64,000 nt of DNA, taken from contig NZ_JABXKP010000052.1 in the NCBI RefSeq assembly GCF_017114985.1, forward strand, positions 1-64,000, given 5' to 3'. Origin of the DNA: Nostoc sp. JL33. Its GTDB lineage: Bacteria > Cyanobacteriota > Cyanobacteriia > Cyanobacteriales > Nostocaceae. This document shows positions 1 through 9,008 of the stretch, piece by piece (position 1 is the first letter of the stretch; each line of letters begins with the position of its first letter). The translations under genes were made by a program, and so were the position numbers. The notes below the pieces were generated by a model. It ran no database searches, was not told the DNA's origin, and saw only the letters and a list, made by a program, of their open reading frames with translations.

Positions 1-332
1 TTAGTTTATCGAGCTTGTTTTCTATATTATATGCAGCTTCATATCAAATTGGTATAAGAAGGTTATCAACAATTTATTAAATAAGTTTAATGTGTTCATA
101 ATGCTTGGGTATATATCTACTTTATATTATTTGAATAATTGACCTTTTTCGAAGTGCATTTACTTCATAAGCAGTTTATCAATTCTCAATCAAATATTAT
201 GTATTAATTCAGTAAATCATTGTTTAAACAATATAGTAAGTGTTCGATTGTAGCATAATAAAAAATAGAATATATTTATCTTAATACTTTCTGATTAGCT
301 GTAGCAAAGTAGAAGTTGAGAGGGCAGCCTAT
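1..332. other. AT-rich region without a gene
   Basis: No convincing open reading frame is seen on either strand. The stretch is very AT-rich and probably holds the promoter of the paralogous gene pair that follows. A purine-rich GAGAGGG lies about 10 bases before the small ORF at 333. I see no clear -10/-35 pair that I would defend. Confidence 0.5.
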
Positions 333-407
333 ATGTCATATTTTGAATTAAACAATGACAATACCGTTCAAGTAGATGGAATTCAATTTGAAACGGTGAT
401 AATTTAG
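333..407 (+). pseudogene. 24-codon remnant (or leader ORF) of the downstream paralogous family
   Basis: ATG at 333 opens a 24-residue frame ending with TAG at 405-407. Its C-terminal part reads VQVDGIQFETV, nearly the same as EVDGIRFETL at residues 232-241 of the next gene and EVDGIVFKVE in the gene after that. It therefore looks like the stump of a third family member whose remainder was lost. It sits 12 bases before the next start, so it could also act as a translated leader. A GAGAGGG motif precedes its ATG, so translation is possible. The homology is directly visible; the choice between remnant and leader is inference. Confidence 0.45.
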
Positions 408-419
408 AGGGTAAGCAAC

Positions 420-1628
420 ATGACATCTTTTGAATCAAATGAAAGCAATTTTTTTGAAAGAGATGGTATCCATTTAAGAATCTGGGAACCTAATATTATA
501 GTGTTACCTATCCCGGAAAATCGCTCTGATTCCAGTATCTCTGTAGAAATTGTGGAAATTAAGGTTTACCTAATCAATAACACGCCAAATCCTTGTCATC
601 TCAACCCCAATCAAACCTTAATTCCAGAGCTTTTGACATCAGATGGTCAAGTATTACAAGGGCAAATAATTTTAGATGAACCTGTTGACGAACTTCAAAA
701 GAACATACCTCCCCAGTCAGGTTTTAGAATTTGGTTGAGACAGTTCATATCACACTTAGCCCAATTGCTAAAGCGAAGTGAGACTAGAGTATTTGATCCT
801 CGTTTAATCGATTCGGGACTACACATACCCTTTACTCTGGCTCTAAGACTCATTTGGCAAAATAATCGGCTGCAATTTCAAGTTATTAACAGCCCTAGAT
901 ATTCACCAATCATTTTTAGTCTTCTTGACAAATCCTGGTTTTTTGATGGTCTCCAACTAGGAAAGTATCAGCTTCGGTTTATATGGGGTAATGTCGGTAA
1001 CAGTGAATCTAGCTCAGATCCACAAACGAGAGAAATAGTAAGTGCGGTACAATTAGCGACTCAATTCGTAAATCTCCGCCTTGTTGAACCCGTGGATCAT
1101 AACAGTGCAATAGAAGTAGATGGTATCCGCTTTGAAACCTTGATGCCAGAACGAGTGTTGACACTGCCAGAAAAAAAGCACGGTATTAAGACTCGTATGG
1201 AGTTAGGGATTCGCATTACTAATAATACGCCCACGGCAGTCCGCTTTAGCTTTTTTGCTACTATAATTCCCCAACTTTTGGGAGCAGATGGTCAACTACA
1301 TTTGCAAGGGTATTATCGACGTGGTACTAAAAGACCATTAGAATCAGATTTTCCATTAGTTATGCCAGGAGAAAATGTCAACTTCTTTCCATACTCCTTT
1401 TTATATTGGCGAAAGCGCGACCAATTTATTCTTAACATCGAAGCCGGAGATGGGGGTTATTGGAGTTTTGATGCTCTTAAAGCGGGTGTCTATCAAATTC
1501 GGCTTACCTATAATAACAAAGACAAAATAACAGAGATATATGACCGAGAAACTATGAATATGAACTTAATAGAAGGTATTTTTATGGGGATAGTCTCTAC
1601 ACCTAAAGTAGAGTTTCGTTTAGTCTAG
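420..1628 (+). CDS. hypothetical two-domain protein, paralogue A
   Basis: A 402-residue protein of no family I recognise. No signal peptide or membrane segment is visible, so it is probably cytosolic. It contains two related halves. Each begins with a DGI(x)(F/L) motif, runs through an alternating hydrophobic stretch with INNTP or TNNTP, and ends with a G(x)YQ(L/I)R strand motif (GKYQLRF near residue 180, GVYQIRL near residue 360). This suggests two beta-sandwich domains, which is an inference. The next gene is a paralogue with the same order of motifs. ATG 420 is preceded by GAGGGTAA, a plausible ribosome binding site. No cofactor or catalytic motif is seen, so no function is offered. Confidence 0.8.
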   Translation: MTSFESNESNFFERDGIHLRIWEPNIIVLPIPENRSDSSISVEIVEIKVYLINNTPNPCHLNPNQTLIPELLTSDGQVLQGQIILDEPVDELQKNIPPQSGFRIWLRQFISHLAQLLKRSETRVFDPRLIDSGLHIPFTLALRLIWQNNRLQFQVINSPRYSPIIFSLLDKSWFFDGLQLGKYQLRFIWGNVGNSESSSDPQTREIVSAVQLATQFVNLRLVEPVDHNSAIEVDGIRFETLMPERVLTLPEKKHGIKTRMELGIRITNNTPTAVRFSFFATIIPQLLGADGQLHLQGYYRRGTKRPLESDFPLVMPGENVNFFPYSFLYWRKRDQFILNIEAGDGGYWSFDALKAGVYQIRLTYNNKDKITEIYDRETMNMNLIEGIFMGIVSTPKVEFRLV

Positions 1629-1694
1629 CCTATAACTTCAACGACATCATAAGTGCTATTTGCAGAGATATAAAGACTAGAGAAGATAGCCAAT

Positions 1695-2885
1695 ATGATA
1701 TCAAGTGAACCGAATAATATAAATACTTCTAAAACAGACGGCATACGCATAGAAATTACTCGTCCTCACCCATTACTCTTTCCTACAAGTGTCTATCCCA
1801 TTCCACAAAAAGAAAGTGGAGTTAATGTTCCTATTCAATTATATGTAAGTGTGATTAACGATAGTTCAACACCTTTTTATATCAACTTATTCCAAAGCTT
1901 TGTTCCAGAGCTTGTGACATTAGATGAACGAATAATACAACAAAATCTAGTGACTGAAGAGATTATTACTAATACTCAACTAAATAAATCGCTTGAATAT
2001 AGTCACAGGGAAGAAGTCGGATGGTGGCAAATCAAACCTGAATCTTCTTTTGGTTTTCGTCTGGCTGCAAAGCTTTTTTGGCAAAATAACTCCCTACAAT
2101 TAAAAATTTCAAGTCCTGCTAACTACGTATTTGGTTCTACCGGCCTCAATTACTTCTGGTGTTTCGATGACCTTCAAGCAAACACTTATCAGCTTCGATT
2201 TATCTTGACTACTGAATTTCAAGCCAGATATGCCTCAAAATCAGACATCATAACCGAAAAAATTGCAAGAGAAACTAGTTCAAAAATATTGGCAACATCC
2301 TGGGTAAATCTACGTCTAGTTCATCCCTTATCTACTGATAATAACGCTATCGAAGTTGATGGCATTGTGTTTAAAGTAGAAATGCAAAAATCTGTCTTGA
2401 ATATCCCTGCTAGACAAACTGGCACTAGAACAGATGTAAAGTTATGCATTCATATTATGAACAATCTATCAACTGCTCTTTGTTTTTATCAAGTAGGCTC
2501 TTTGAAATTAACCTTAATCGGTGAGGACGGTAAAGAAATTAGTTTTGGTAGCGACCCTATTAAGCAAGTACGTGATGTAGCGGAAAGACAAAATTATTAT
2601 TTAGTTCAACCAAAAGAAAGTGAAGTTTTTGATTTAGATGGCATGCTTTTTTGGGAATATGATCAGCTGAAACTTGCAATTTCCAATAAATATCGTCACT
2701 ACTTTACTGGAAAAAATACCTTTGATTATTTTATCGGTCTTAATGCAGGTGGATCATATCAACTCCAAGTTGTATATCACTTTATGGAACGGGGAGTAAG
2801 ACAGTTAGAGGAACAGGTATTAGAAAAAGTTTGGACTGGTTGGGTAGCTATGCCTTTTGTAGAATTTCGTATTGTTGAACCATGA
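1695..2885 (+). CDS. hypothetical two-domain protein, paralogue B
   Basis: A 396-residue paralogue of the gene ending 66 bases upstream, in the same orientation and probably co-transcribed. Shared landmarks are DGIRIEI near residue 15, PELVTLDER near residue 78, AKLFWQNNSLQLKIS near residue 130, YQLRFI near residue 167, NLRLVHPL, NAIEVDGIVF near residue 222 and a final VEFRIVEP matching VEFRLV in paralogue A. Divergence is substantial, so the duplication is not recent. No signal peptide, membrane helix or enzyme motif is visible. Function unknown. Confidence 0.8.
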   Translation: MISSEPNNINTSKTDGIRIEITRPHPLLFPTSVYPIPQKESGVNVPIQLYVSVINDSSTPFYINLFQSFVPELVTLDERIIQQNLVTEEIITNTQLNKSLEYSHREEVGWWQIKPESSFGFRLAAKLFWQNNSLQLKISSPANYVFGSTGLNYFWCFDDLQANTYQLRFILTTEFQARYASKSDIITEKIARETSSKILATSWVNLRLVHPLSTDNNAIEVDGIVFKVEMQKSVLNIPARQTGTRTDVKLCIHIMNNLSTALCFYQVGSLKLTLIGEDGKEISFGSDPIKQVRDVAERQNYYLVQPKESEVFDLDGMLFWEYDQLKLAISNKYRHYFTGKNTFDYFIGLNAGGSYQLQVVYHFMERGVRQLEEQVLEKVWTGWVAMPFVEFRIVEP

Positions 2886-2910
2886 ATTTAAATTGAAGGC
2901 GAATTATAGC

Positions 2911-3015
2911 CCAATACAGTTGAGTTAAGTATTTTTGGTATTGATTTTAGGTATGTAGAGACGTTGCAATTGCTAGTCTCTTGCATTGGATTTGGGGCTT
3001 AACCCAAGCGTATTG
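2911..3015. repeat. degenerate MITE-like element, 51.4-kb family
   Basis: The left end (2911-2929) reads CCAATACAGTTGAGTTAAG, one mismatch from the terminal repeat of the element at 51369-51480. The right end (2998-3015) reads CTTAACCCAAGCGTATTG, a decayed inverted match. No target-site duplication is evident, so this is an old copy. The right-end sequence recurs near 40438. No gene lies between 2886 and 3264. Confidence 0.55.
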
Positions 3016-3264
3016 CTTTGACAAATAACAGTGAACCATCTCTACACCAGCCGTAAACTGATGCAGAGTAACATCCTGGCTAGTACTATTTTTCATGCAT
3101 CGGCAACCAATCGGCTTGTATTCCCATCGCGGTCATGCGTCATTTGTCCTAGCAGCAGTAGCAGTTATGAGTATGATTTGAGTTGGTAATAGTTAGATGT
3201 CTATCTAATTCATCCTGACTGGGGATTCGCGCTACCCTAAATCAGGAAGCCAAGGATAAATTAC

Positions 3265-4320
3265 ATGATAAAATGGATTTGGCTGATGCTGTTGGCGCTG
3301 ATGGCAGTTGCCGTGGTGGGTAGCAGAGGTAGCACGTTTTTTGAACAGCGTCCCTCACCAGCAATTGTTGAAAGCATTCCAGTGGAAACACCCCAACCAC
3401 AGGCAAAGCTAAAAGAAGTTAACAGTGCGCCGCAAGTATCTACTGACAAGCTGTTAACCCATATCCAAAAGTTGAATTTTCAGCGTTACACAACAACAGA
3501 GCGATCGCTTACTCGCACTTATATCACAACTCAACTGAGAAAGTTAGGCTGGAAGCCCAAATTGGAAAAGTTCTCTGAGGGTGTGAATATTTTTGCCGAA
3601 CGCCCAGGAACTAACAAAGCCGCTAAAGCAATTCTCCTAGCAGCGCATTACGATACTGTTGCCTTATCCCCTGGTGCTGATGATAACGCCAGTGGTGTAG
3701 CTGTGGTGCTGGAAGTTGCGCGGTTGCTTGGTTCCCGTCCCACACCACGGACGTTACAGCTAGCTTTTTTTGACAAAGAGGAAGCAGGACTTTTGGGTAG
3801 TCGGGCTTTCGTTAGCAAGACAGCACGCTTGCAAAACTTGGGCGGAGCGATCGTTATGGATATGGTAGCTTATGCATGTTACACTGCTGGGTGTCAAAAA
3901 TACCCTGTCGGATTGCCTGTTACCCCACCTAGCGAGAAGGGCGACTTTTTGGCAGTAGTCGGTGATACAGAACATTTGCCTTTGCTGAATGCCTTTCAAA
4001 ACTCACAGAACATCCCCTCAACCGCCCTGAATAAAAAAGAATCAAATCTGCCACCAGTCCTAACAGTACCAATTCCTTTTAAAGGTTTACTGACACCAGA
4101 CACCCTACGCAGCGACCATTCACCATTTTGGTATCAGGGTGTGGGCGCTGTGCTGGTGACAGATACCGCAAATTTACGTACTCCGCACTATCATAAACCT
4201 AGCGATGTTCCAGCGACTATCGAGCGATCGTTTTTCACAGGAGCCGCACAGATTGTAGTCAATACTACTACTGCCTTGTTAGAGAAAAACGAGGTTTTGG
4301 AAACTCAACCACCAAGCTGA
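3265..4320 (+). CDS. secreted or membrane-anchored M28 family metallopeptidase
   Basis: A 351-residue zinc aminopeptidase-type protein. Residues 4-20 form a hydrophobic signal or anchor, followed by a proline-rich linker to about residue 50, so it acts outside the cytoplasmic membrane. The M28 core shows AAHYDT (His128, Asp130), SPGADDNASG (Asp140), FFDKEEAGLLGS (Glu172 and Glu173), MDMVAY (Asp199) and near the C-terminus SDHSPF and TPHYHKPSD carrying the last metal-binding His. All expected zinc ligands and the catalytic Glu are present. Members cleave N-terminal amino acids from peptides; the substrate here is unknown. It stands alone, with a convergent gene 66 bases downstream. Confidence 0.88.
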   Translation: MIKWIWLMLLALMAVAVVGSRGSTFFEQRPSPAIVESIPVETPQPQAKLKEVNSAPQVSTDKLLTHIQKLNFQRYTTTERSLTRTYITTQLRKLGWKPKLEKFSEGVNIFAERPGTNKAAKAILLAAHYDTVALSPGADDNASGVAVVLEVARLLGSRPTPRTLQLAFFDKEEAGLLGSRAFVSKTARLQNLGGAIVMDMVAYACYTAGCQKYPVGLPVTPPSEKGDFLAVVGDTEHLPLLNAFQNSQNIPSTALNKKESNLPPVLTVPIPFKGLLTPDTLRSDHSPFWYQGVGAVLVTDTANLRTPHYHKPSDVPATIERSFFTGAAQIVVNTTTALLEKNEVLETQPPS

Positions 4321-4386
4321 CCGAATAGTTCGTAATGGGCTACGCCCCGCTACGAAGACAGTAATTCGTAATTAAAGAAGAAATGA

Positions 4387-4842
4387 CTAATTTTGCGTAG
4401 CGGTACTAGTTTTTGATTCGGGGAAAGTCAACGTCCAATTGTTTTTATCATTGATTTGAAAGTACAAACCTTGGAGAATCAGCCGCAGAGTTGTTCGAGT
4501 TCTAATGGGCTTCCTTACCAGATAAGTTCCTGGTTCAGCAAAGATACCATTAAAGTTATTTTTATAACCAAATTGTTTTGAACAGTAACTGCCAGCACCT
4601 TGGACTGTTAACACAAAAAATGGAGCTTGTTTATATTCATCAGGAATCATAAAGATTCCATATACATGGTGACGACCACGCCACGGCTGAACAATAACCT
4701 TAGTAGCATGTACTTGAAATTTTGTAGTTTTTGATGCTAAAAAAGCCTCAGAATTGCAATCAGAATCATTCACAGGCCACCACAATGTAATAATACTCAG
4801 GGAGAGCAGCAAAATCAAAATATAGCGGAGTTTGCGATGCAT
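4387..4842 (-). CDS. hypothetical membrane-anchored or exported protein
   Basis: A 151-residue protein starting with a basic MHRKLRY and a strong hydrophobic segment (about residues 7-24), so probably a signal peptide or N-terminal anchor. The remainder is beta-rich and polar with two cysteines, DSDC and SYCSKQ, that could form a disulphide. No family recognised. It converges on the M28 peptidase gene across a 66-base gap holding a small GC-rich palindrome (GGGCTACGCCCCGCTACG). Confidence 0.6.
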   Translation of the reverse strand: MHRKLRYILILLLSLSIITLWWPVNDSDCNSEAFLASKTTKFQVHATKVIVQPWRGRHHVYGIFMIPDEYKQAPFFVLTVQGAGSYCSKQFGYKNNFNGIFAEPGTYLVRKPIRTRTTLRLILQGLYFQINDKNNWTLTFPESKTSTATQN

Positions 4843-4912
4843 AAAGCCAAGATAAATTGTTGATGCGGCTGGGAGAATTTGATGGGTAATGATAGTGCAG
4901 CTACAGTAAGGC

Positions 4913-5047
4913 TATCCACCGACAATACCTTTGCAAGACGTTCTAAAGGGCAAAGGCAAAATATTAAACGGTCGGTTAAACTTTGCTGCCAAAAAAAATT
5001 CCACTCAAGACATCAGCCCACAAAAAGTTCAGATTGTAGATGCGTAG
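4913..5047 (+). pseudogene. possible C-terminal fragment of a lost gene
   Basis: A 44-codon frame open from just after a TAA at 4907-4909 to TAG 5045-5047. It has protein-like composition (LQDVLKGKGKILNGRL, then KVQIVDA at the end) but no start codon. It could be the surviving tail of a deleted gene. The following bases up to about 5068 match the interior of the dispersed MITE (GTAGTTTACCGCCG...). No parent family was identified, so this is weak. Confidence 0.2.
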
Positions 5048-5372
5048 TTTACCGCCGCAGGCATCGCTTACCCTTTTCTAGAGCTTCGTTACAGTATTAA
5101 ACCTAGCTGAGAAACAATCGGGCTTTTGTGACTGTTAACACTGATTTCTGCTCAAATTTTTAGCTGTGATCAATTCTACAATTCGTTACTTTTGATGATC
5201 TTTGTTCGCATCAGTAGATGCTTTGAGGAGATCAGAGCGTCACAGCCCCTTAAAGTAGACATCGCCATTAAGTTCAGGAAAAAATCTGCTTTTATTTCTA
5301 GGCAATCAATGGGGTAGTCAAATACACAAATATTGGTTATATTCCCGTAAGTAACAATTGGTATAAAAGTTT

Positions 5373-7043
5373 ATGCGAAGAAGTTGGAGAAGTCTTAAGA
5401 CAGTTGCGGGTTTCTTTGGCGCGTTGGGCAAAGCCCTTGCCGTAGGCATTGCAGTTACACAGTTGGGAGCAAGTACTTCGGCGATCGCGGCTGACACGGT
5501 TGTTTTGCGCTTGGGTGTATTTACAGAATCCGTCACCCTTGCTGAGTTGCAAAAGGCTGCAAAAACAGGGGAATTACCTGAGAGTTTGCAGCCTTACACT
5601 AAAGGATTATCTGAACAACAACGCCGCTTCTTCTTGGGGGCGCTGGGCGTGAATTTACCGATGAATGTTGTCACCGTTAATAAGTTAGTTAATACTCAAA
5701 TTGGTACCAGCATTCTCAATGACTTCGCTACGGCTTTAGCCCGAAAGGACAAAGCTGGAGTACAAGCGCTGAGAGCAGGATTGGTATTAGGCTCTACTGC
5801 ACCGCAGGGTCTTTCTATACTAAGTTTTATCGCCGCTTATCCGAGCAAACGCTTAGAAATTGATTTGCCACAGGCTTTTATAGTTGCAGGGAGTTTGAAT
5901 ACAGCTTTTTGGCGTACCCAGCAATTTATGCTAGCCATCACTCCCCAACTCGACCCCAAAACACCGCAGATTACTTTCCCTTTTGATCCCAGCCAACCAG
6001 GAAGCGCTCAAGTAAAAATACTCAACTTAAGCCTGAATGACCAAAAGCGCGACCGTAAAATTCCAGTTGATATTTATTGGTCAACTGCTGCAACTCCCAA
6101 CAAACCCGTAATTGTGCTTTCTCACGGCTTCTCGTCAGTCCGCACGGACTTGCATTACCTGGCAGAACATTTAGCATCCCACGGTTATGTAGTAGCAGCT
6201 TTAGAACATCCTGGTAGTAACCAGGCAAATACTAACTCAGCATTACAAGGCAAAACCAGTGTTATGAAGCCTCAGGAGTTTTTGGATCGCCCTCAAGATA
6301 TTAGTTTTGTCCTCGACGAATTAGAAAAGCTCAACCAAACGGCTAATAATCCCCTGCAAGGGAAACTTGCAACGAATAACGCGATGGTGATTGGCCATTC
6401 TTTTGGTGGTGGTACAGCTTTAGAAGTTGCTGGAGCGGAGTTACAACTGGAAAGACTCAAACAACGCTGTAAAAAGAACTTGACTATCTTCAGTGAGGGA
6501 GAAGTTATGCAGTGCATCGCTCAAAAGCTACCAGAGAATACCTATCAACTACGGGATACTAGAATAAAACAGGCGATCGCTCTCAATCCTACAACTTCTC
6601 TGATGTTTGGCGAAACTGGGTTAACTAAGGTGCAAGTTCCTACTCTAGTGTTAGCAAGTTCCGCAGATAAAACCACCCCAGCTTTAACTGAACAGATTGT
6701 CGGATTTAACAAAATCCCATCCCCAAAATGGCTAGTTGGTATAGTTGGGGGTACTCATCTGAGTGTAAAAGACCCCAGTCAGACTTTGGATCAGATAGGA
6801 CAACCGAATACACCGATTAGTGGCGGTGAAGTTGTGGGTGAACAAGCAGCTGATGTTCGCAAGTACGTTAAAGCTATAGCTTTGGCCTTTGCTGCACAGA
6901 TGACTCCAGAAGCAAAAAACTACGCTATCTTTCTGACATCAGATTATGCCCAGTTTGCTTCGACTGCGGCATTTCCATTTCGCCTAATTACGCAGATTCC
7001 TCCTGATGCTATGGCAGTGGTGAAAGAATTTGTTGATAAATAA
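5373..7043 (+). CDS. alpha/beta hydrolase with N-terminal DUF1400 domain
   Basis: A 556-residue exported hydrolase of a type common in cyanobacteria. Residues 1-41 form a signal peptide with twin arginines at RRSWRS, a hydrophobic stretch and an ASTSAIAAD cleavage region. Residues 45-180 match the DUF1400 pattern (FTESVTLAELQKAAKTGEL, then QRRFFLGALGVNLP). The hydrolase core follows, with the oxyanion segment LSHGFSS near residue 250 and nucleophile elbow GHSFGGG with Ser343. An Asp in the SADKT region and a His in GGTHLS complete a plausible triad. Lipase or esterase activity is inferred from the fold; the substrate is unknown. A hairpin follows the stop. Confidence 0.88.
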   Translation: MRRSWRSLKTVAGFFGALGKALAVGIAVTQLGASTSAIAADTVVLRLGVFTESVTLAELQKAAKTGELPESLQPYTKGLSEQQRRFFLGALGVNLPMNVVTVNKLVNTQIGTSILNDFATALARKDKAGVQALRAGLVLGSTAPQGLSILSFIAAYPSKRLEIDLPQAFIVAGSLNTAFWRTQQFMLAITPQLDPKTPQITFPFDPSQPGSAQVKILNLSLNDQKRDRKIPVDIYWSTAATPNKPVIVLSHGFSSVRTDLHYLAEHLASHGYVVAALEHPGSNQANTNSALQGKTSVMKPQEFLDRPQDISFVLDELEKLNQTANNPLQGKLATNNAMVIGHSFGGGTALEVAGAELQLERLKQRCKKNLTIFSEGEVMQCIAQKLPENTYQLRDTRIKQAIALNPTTSLMFGETGLTKVQVPTLVLASSADKTTPALTEQIVGFNKIPSPKWLVGIVGGTHLSVKDPSQTLDQIGQPNTPISGGEVVGEQAADVRKYVKAIALAFAAQMTPEAKNYAIFLTSDYAQFASTAAFPFRLITQIPPDAMAVVKEFVDK

Positions 7044-7047
7044 GGGA

Positions 7048-7075
7048 CTGACAATTAAAAAAATATTTTTGTCAG
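7048..7075 (+). terminator. probable terminator hairpin after the DUF1400 hydrolase
   Basis: CTGACAA (7048-7054) pairs with TTGTCAG (7069-7075) around an AT-rich loop, starting 5 bases after the stop. The AGGGACTGACAA start is shared with copies at about 10558 and 34160, so the terminator may be part of a dispersed repeat. Confidence 0.45.
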
Positions 7076-7103
7076 GTAGCCAGTGCGTTGTCCAGAGTTG
7101 TCT

Positions 7104-7124
7104 GAGGGTCGGAAACCGACCCTC
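7104..7124. repeat. small perfect hairpin
   Basis: GAGGGTCGG (7104-7112) and CCGACCCTC (7116-7124) form a 9-bp stem with a 3-base loop. There is no T-tract, so it is more likely a small palindromic repeat than a classical terminator. Confidence 0.5.
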
Positions 7125-7212
7125 GATCATCTCATATCTGGATAATTAATTATGATTTTCACAGTCATTGCACCCCACACGCCAGATGCTTATCCTACCT
7201 ACAAAAAATTAT

Positions 7213-7400
7213 ACTAGCTTGATACTAAACTCATATTTACTGTTAAAGCAATACTAAATTTTTACAGTAGAAAAAACTATTTATATATAAACTTTATTGA
7301 AAGAAATATACTAACTTGATATTTAACCCATATTTACTATTAAAGCAATACTAAATTTTTACACTAAACATAACTATCTAGACATAAACTTTATAATATT
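7213..7400. repeat. two-copy direct repeat of about 97 bp
   Basis: Copy 1 starts at 7213 (ACTAGCTTGATA) and copy 2 at 7310 (ACTAACTTGATA). The block CATATTTACTxTTAAAGCAA is nearly identical in both. This AT-rich tandem duplication lies in the 635-base gap between the hydrolase and the next gene. A 9-bp AAAAATGCT/AGCATTTTT hairpin follows at 7569-7588. No gene is seen in the gap. Confidence 0.6.
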
Positions 7401-7678
7401 TTTGTTAAAAGTAATAGAAGCTTAAGAGTGTAGAAAAGTAGGAGCATTTGCTTGACAATACATACATACGTAAGTATTCTAGCTAAAATGCCAAAAATAA
7501 ATCAACACAAGTCCCTTGGTGCGAAAATATGCTTGTGTATTTTTTAGTGTAAATTTATTTAAATTCACAAAAATGCTTTAGCATTTTTATCTGCTACAAG
7601 CCACAGATAAACCCAAAATAAAAAAATCAAGGCTTGTTTTGTTTACTTAAATAATAATTAGTTTCGGCAGATAATATT

Positions 7679-8404
7679 GTGAAACTAATTTGGGATTCCG
7701 AATTAAACAATTATTCCATTTCACTCAAGCTCATGCAACTATATACAACTATTGAAATCGAACAACTCCAGCAACACCAAGACCTTCCTTACTTAATTAA
7801 AGTTATGGAGTGGGTGAAATTTTTTTTAGGAAAGCCTCATCGTAACTTAGGAAGGCCCGGCGTAGTTTGCCCTTTTGTACCTCACTCTCTCAAGTCAAAC
7901 AGTATTCGTCTGGCAGTTATTCGCGCAAAAGATTTGTATCCAGAAGATGTAGAAGAGATTGTTGGACGCTACCGAGATATCTTTCTGGGGATGGAAGTTA
8001 AAGAACCGGAATTAGCAATCAATAAAGCTTTTTTACTTATCTTTCCTGACATCCATATAGAAGAAGCTTCTAAATTAATAGATAGTGTCCAACAAAAACT
8101 TAAACCTTTGTTTGTTGAGTCAGGACTGATGTTAGGAGAATTTCATGAACGTAATGAAACTCCTGGTCTGCACAACCCAAACTTTCGTCCACTTCGTAGT
8201 CCTATCCCCTTGTTGGCTATCCGGTTTATGGTTGAAGCTGACCTCCCCTTTCTTGAGAATCCGGCTGATCCCCACTTACGTATTCGGTATCTGGAAGCTT
8301 ATTTAAAGTGTTTTGGTGGTAACTTTACAGATGAAACAAGGTTTAAAAATGCTCATCAAGCATTGGCTTTAGCGAAAGAAGAACTTACAACTATTGTCAG
8401 GTAA
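7679..8404 (+). CDS. DUF6875-like hypothetical protein
   Basis: A 241-residue soluble protein. The GRPGVVCPFVP motif near residue 60, the later AFLLIFPDI, and the closing region with HNPNFRPLRSPIP and AIRFMVEADLPFL resemble the DUF6875 family, which I know only as an uncharacterised domain occurring near secondary-metabolism genes. The open frame begins with GTG at 7679. An internal ATG at 7733 is the alternative start and neither has a strong ribosome binding site. It stands alone, so the context gives no function. Confidence 0.65.
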   Translation: MKLIWDSELNNYSISLKLMQLYTTIEIEQLQQHQDLPYLIKVMEWVKFFLGKPHRNLGRPGVVCPFVPHSLKSNSIRLAVIRAKDLYPEDVEEIVGRYRDIFLGMEVKEPELAINKAFLLIFPDIHIEEASKLIDSVQQKLKPLFVESGLMLGEFHERNETPGLHNPNFRPLRSPIPLLAIRFMVEADLPFLENPADPHLRIRYLEAYLKCFGGNFTDETRFKNAHQALALAKEELTTIVR

Positions 8405-8601
8405 ATAGCCCTACGGGTACAACATTGCTGTGCCCCAACAACAAATGTAGCAGTTCAAATAAATGAAAACTGCTGTAAACAAAAAAAATTGCTGCATTAG
8501 GGAAGAGATTTGAGTAATGACATATCTTTTCTCGTGCTATGCATCAAGGGAAAGAATGTTTCTAACTTTTTGCCCACAATACGGCTTGGTTTGTACCTTT
8601 C

Positions 8602-8807
8602 TAGGACTTACGCATTGACAAGAAATACCAAATATGAATCAAGGTTAAAAACCATATCTTTCGTAAGGGCACAGCATTGCTGTGCCCTTACGATCTATTT
8701 ACGTAGTTTACCGCCGTAGGCATCGCAGGATAATTAAGAAAAGCCTGAAAACTTCCTCAAGATCGTTAATTGGGATCGCGATGCATTTGTACAGTGCGTA
8801 AGTCCTA
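8602..8807. mobile_element. MITE, modular family, copy A
   Basis: Terminal inverted repeats TAGGACTTACGCA (8602-8614) and TGCGTAAGTCCTA (8795-8807) bound a 206-bp element with no coding capacity. A central hairpin at 8663-8691 has a 13-bp perfect stem around AAGGGCACAGC. The flanking scaffold (CATATCTTTCGTA on one side, the CCGCCGTAGGCATCGCAGG block on the other) is shared with copy C at 40215-40428. The nearby frame 8510-8719 is an artefact of this element. Mobilisation in trans is inferred. Confidence 0.8.
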
Positions 8808-9008
8808 CTTTGTTTCTTCCTCTTGCAACTGCCTTTCTTCTTATCAAAAAACTTAACTACCAACCTCGATTGGAGAAGAAGTTTCTGATGACTTCAGATA
8901 TTTCTACAACAATTTAGTAAAACACCGTTTTTCACAATGGTAATTTCTCGAATATTGGTGAAAACCTAACTTTGTTTAGCAGCAATGTATATTTGCTGCT
9001 TCTTTTTA

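Noticed and set aside
4879..5100. 73-codon frame on the plus strand
   Set aside because: Its second half is the dispersed GTAGTTTACCGCCG repeat and the composition is not protein-like. Another frame of the same stretch looks more like a gene relic.
8510..8719. 69-codon frame
   Set aside because: It runs into MITE copy A and has no homology signal.
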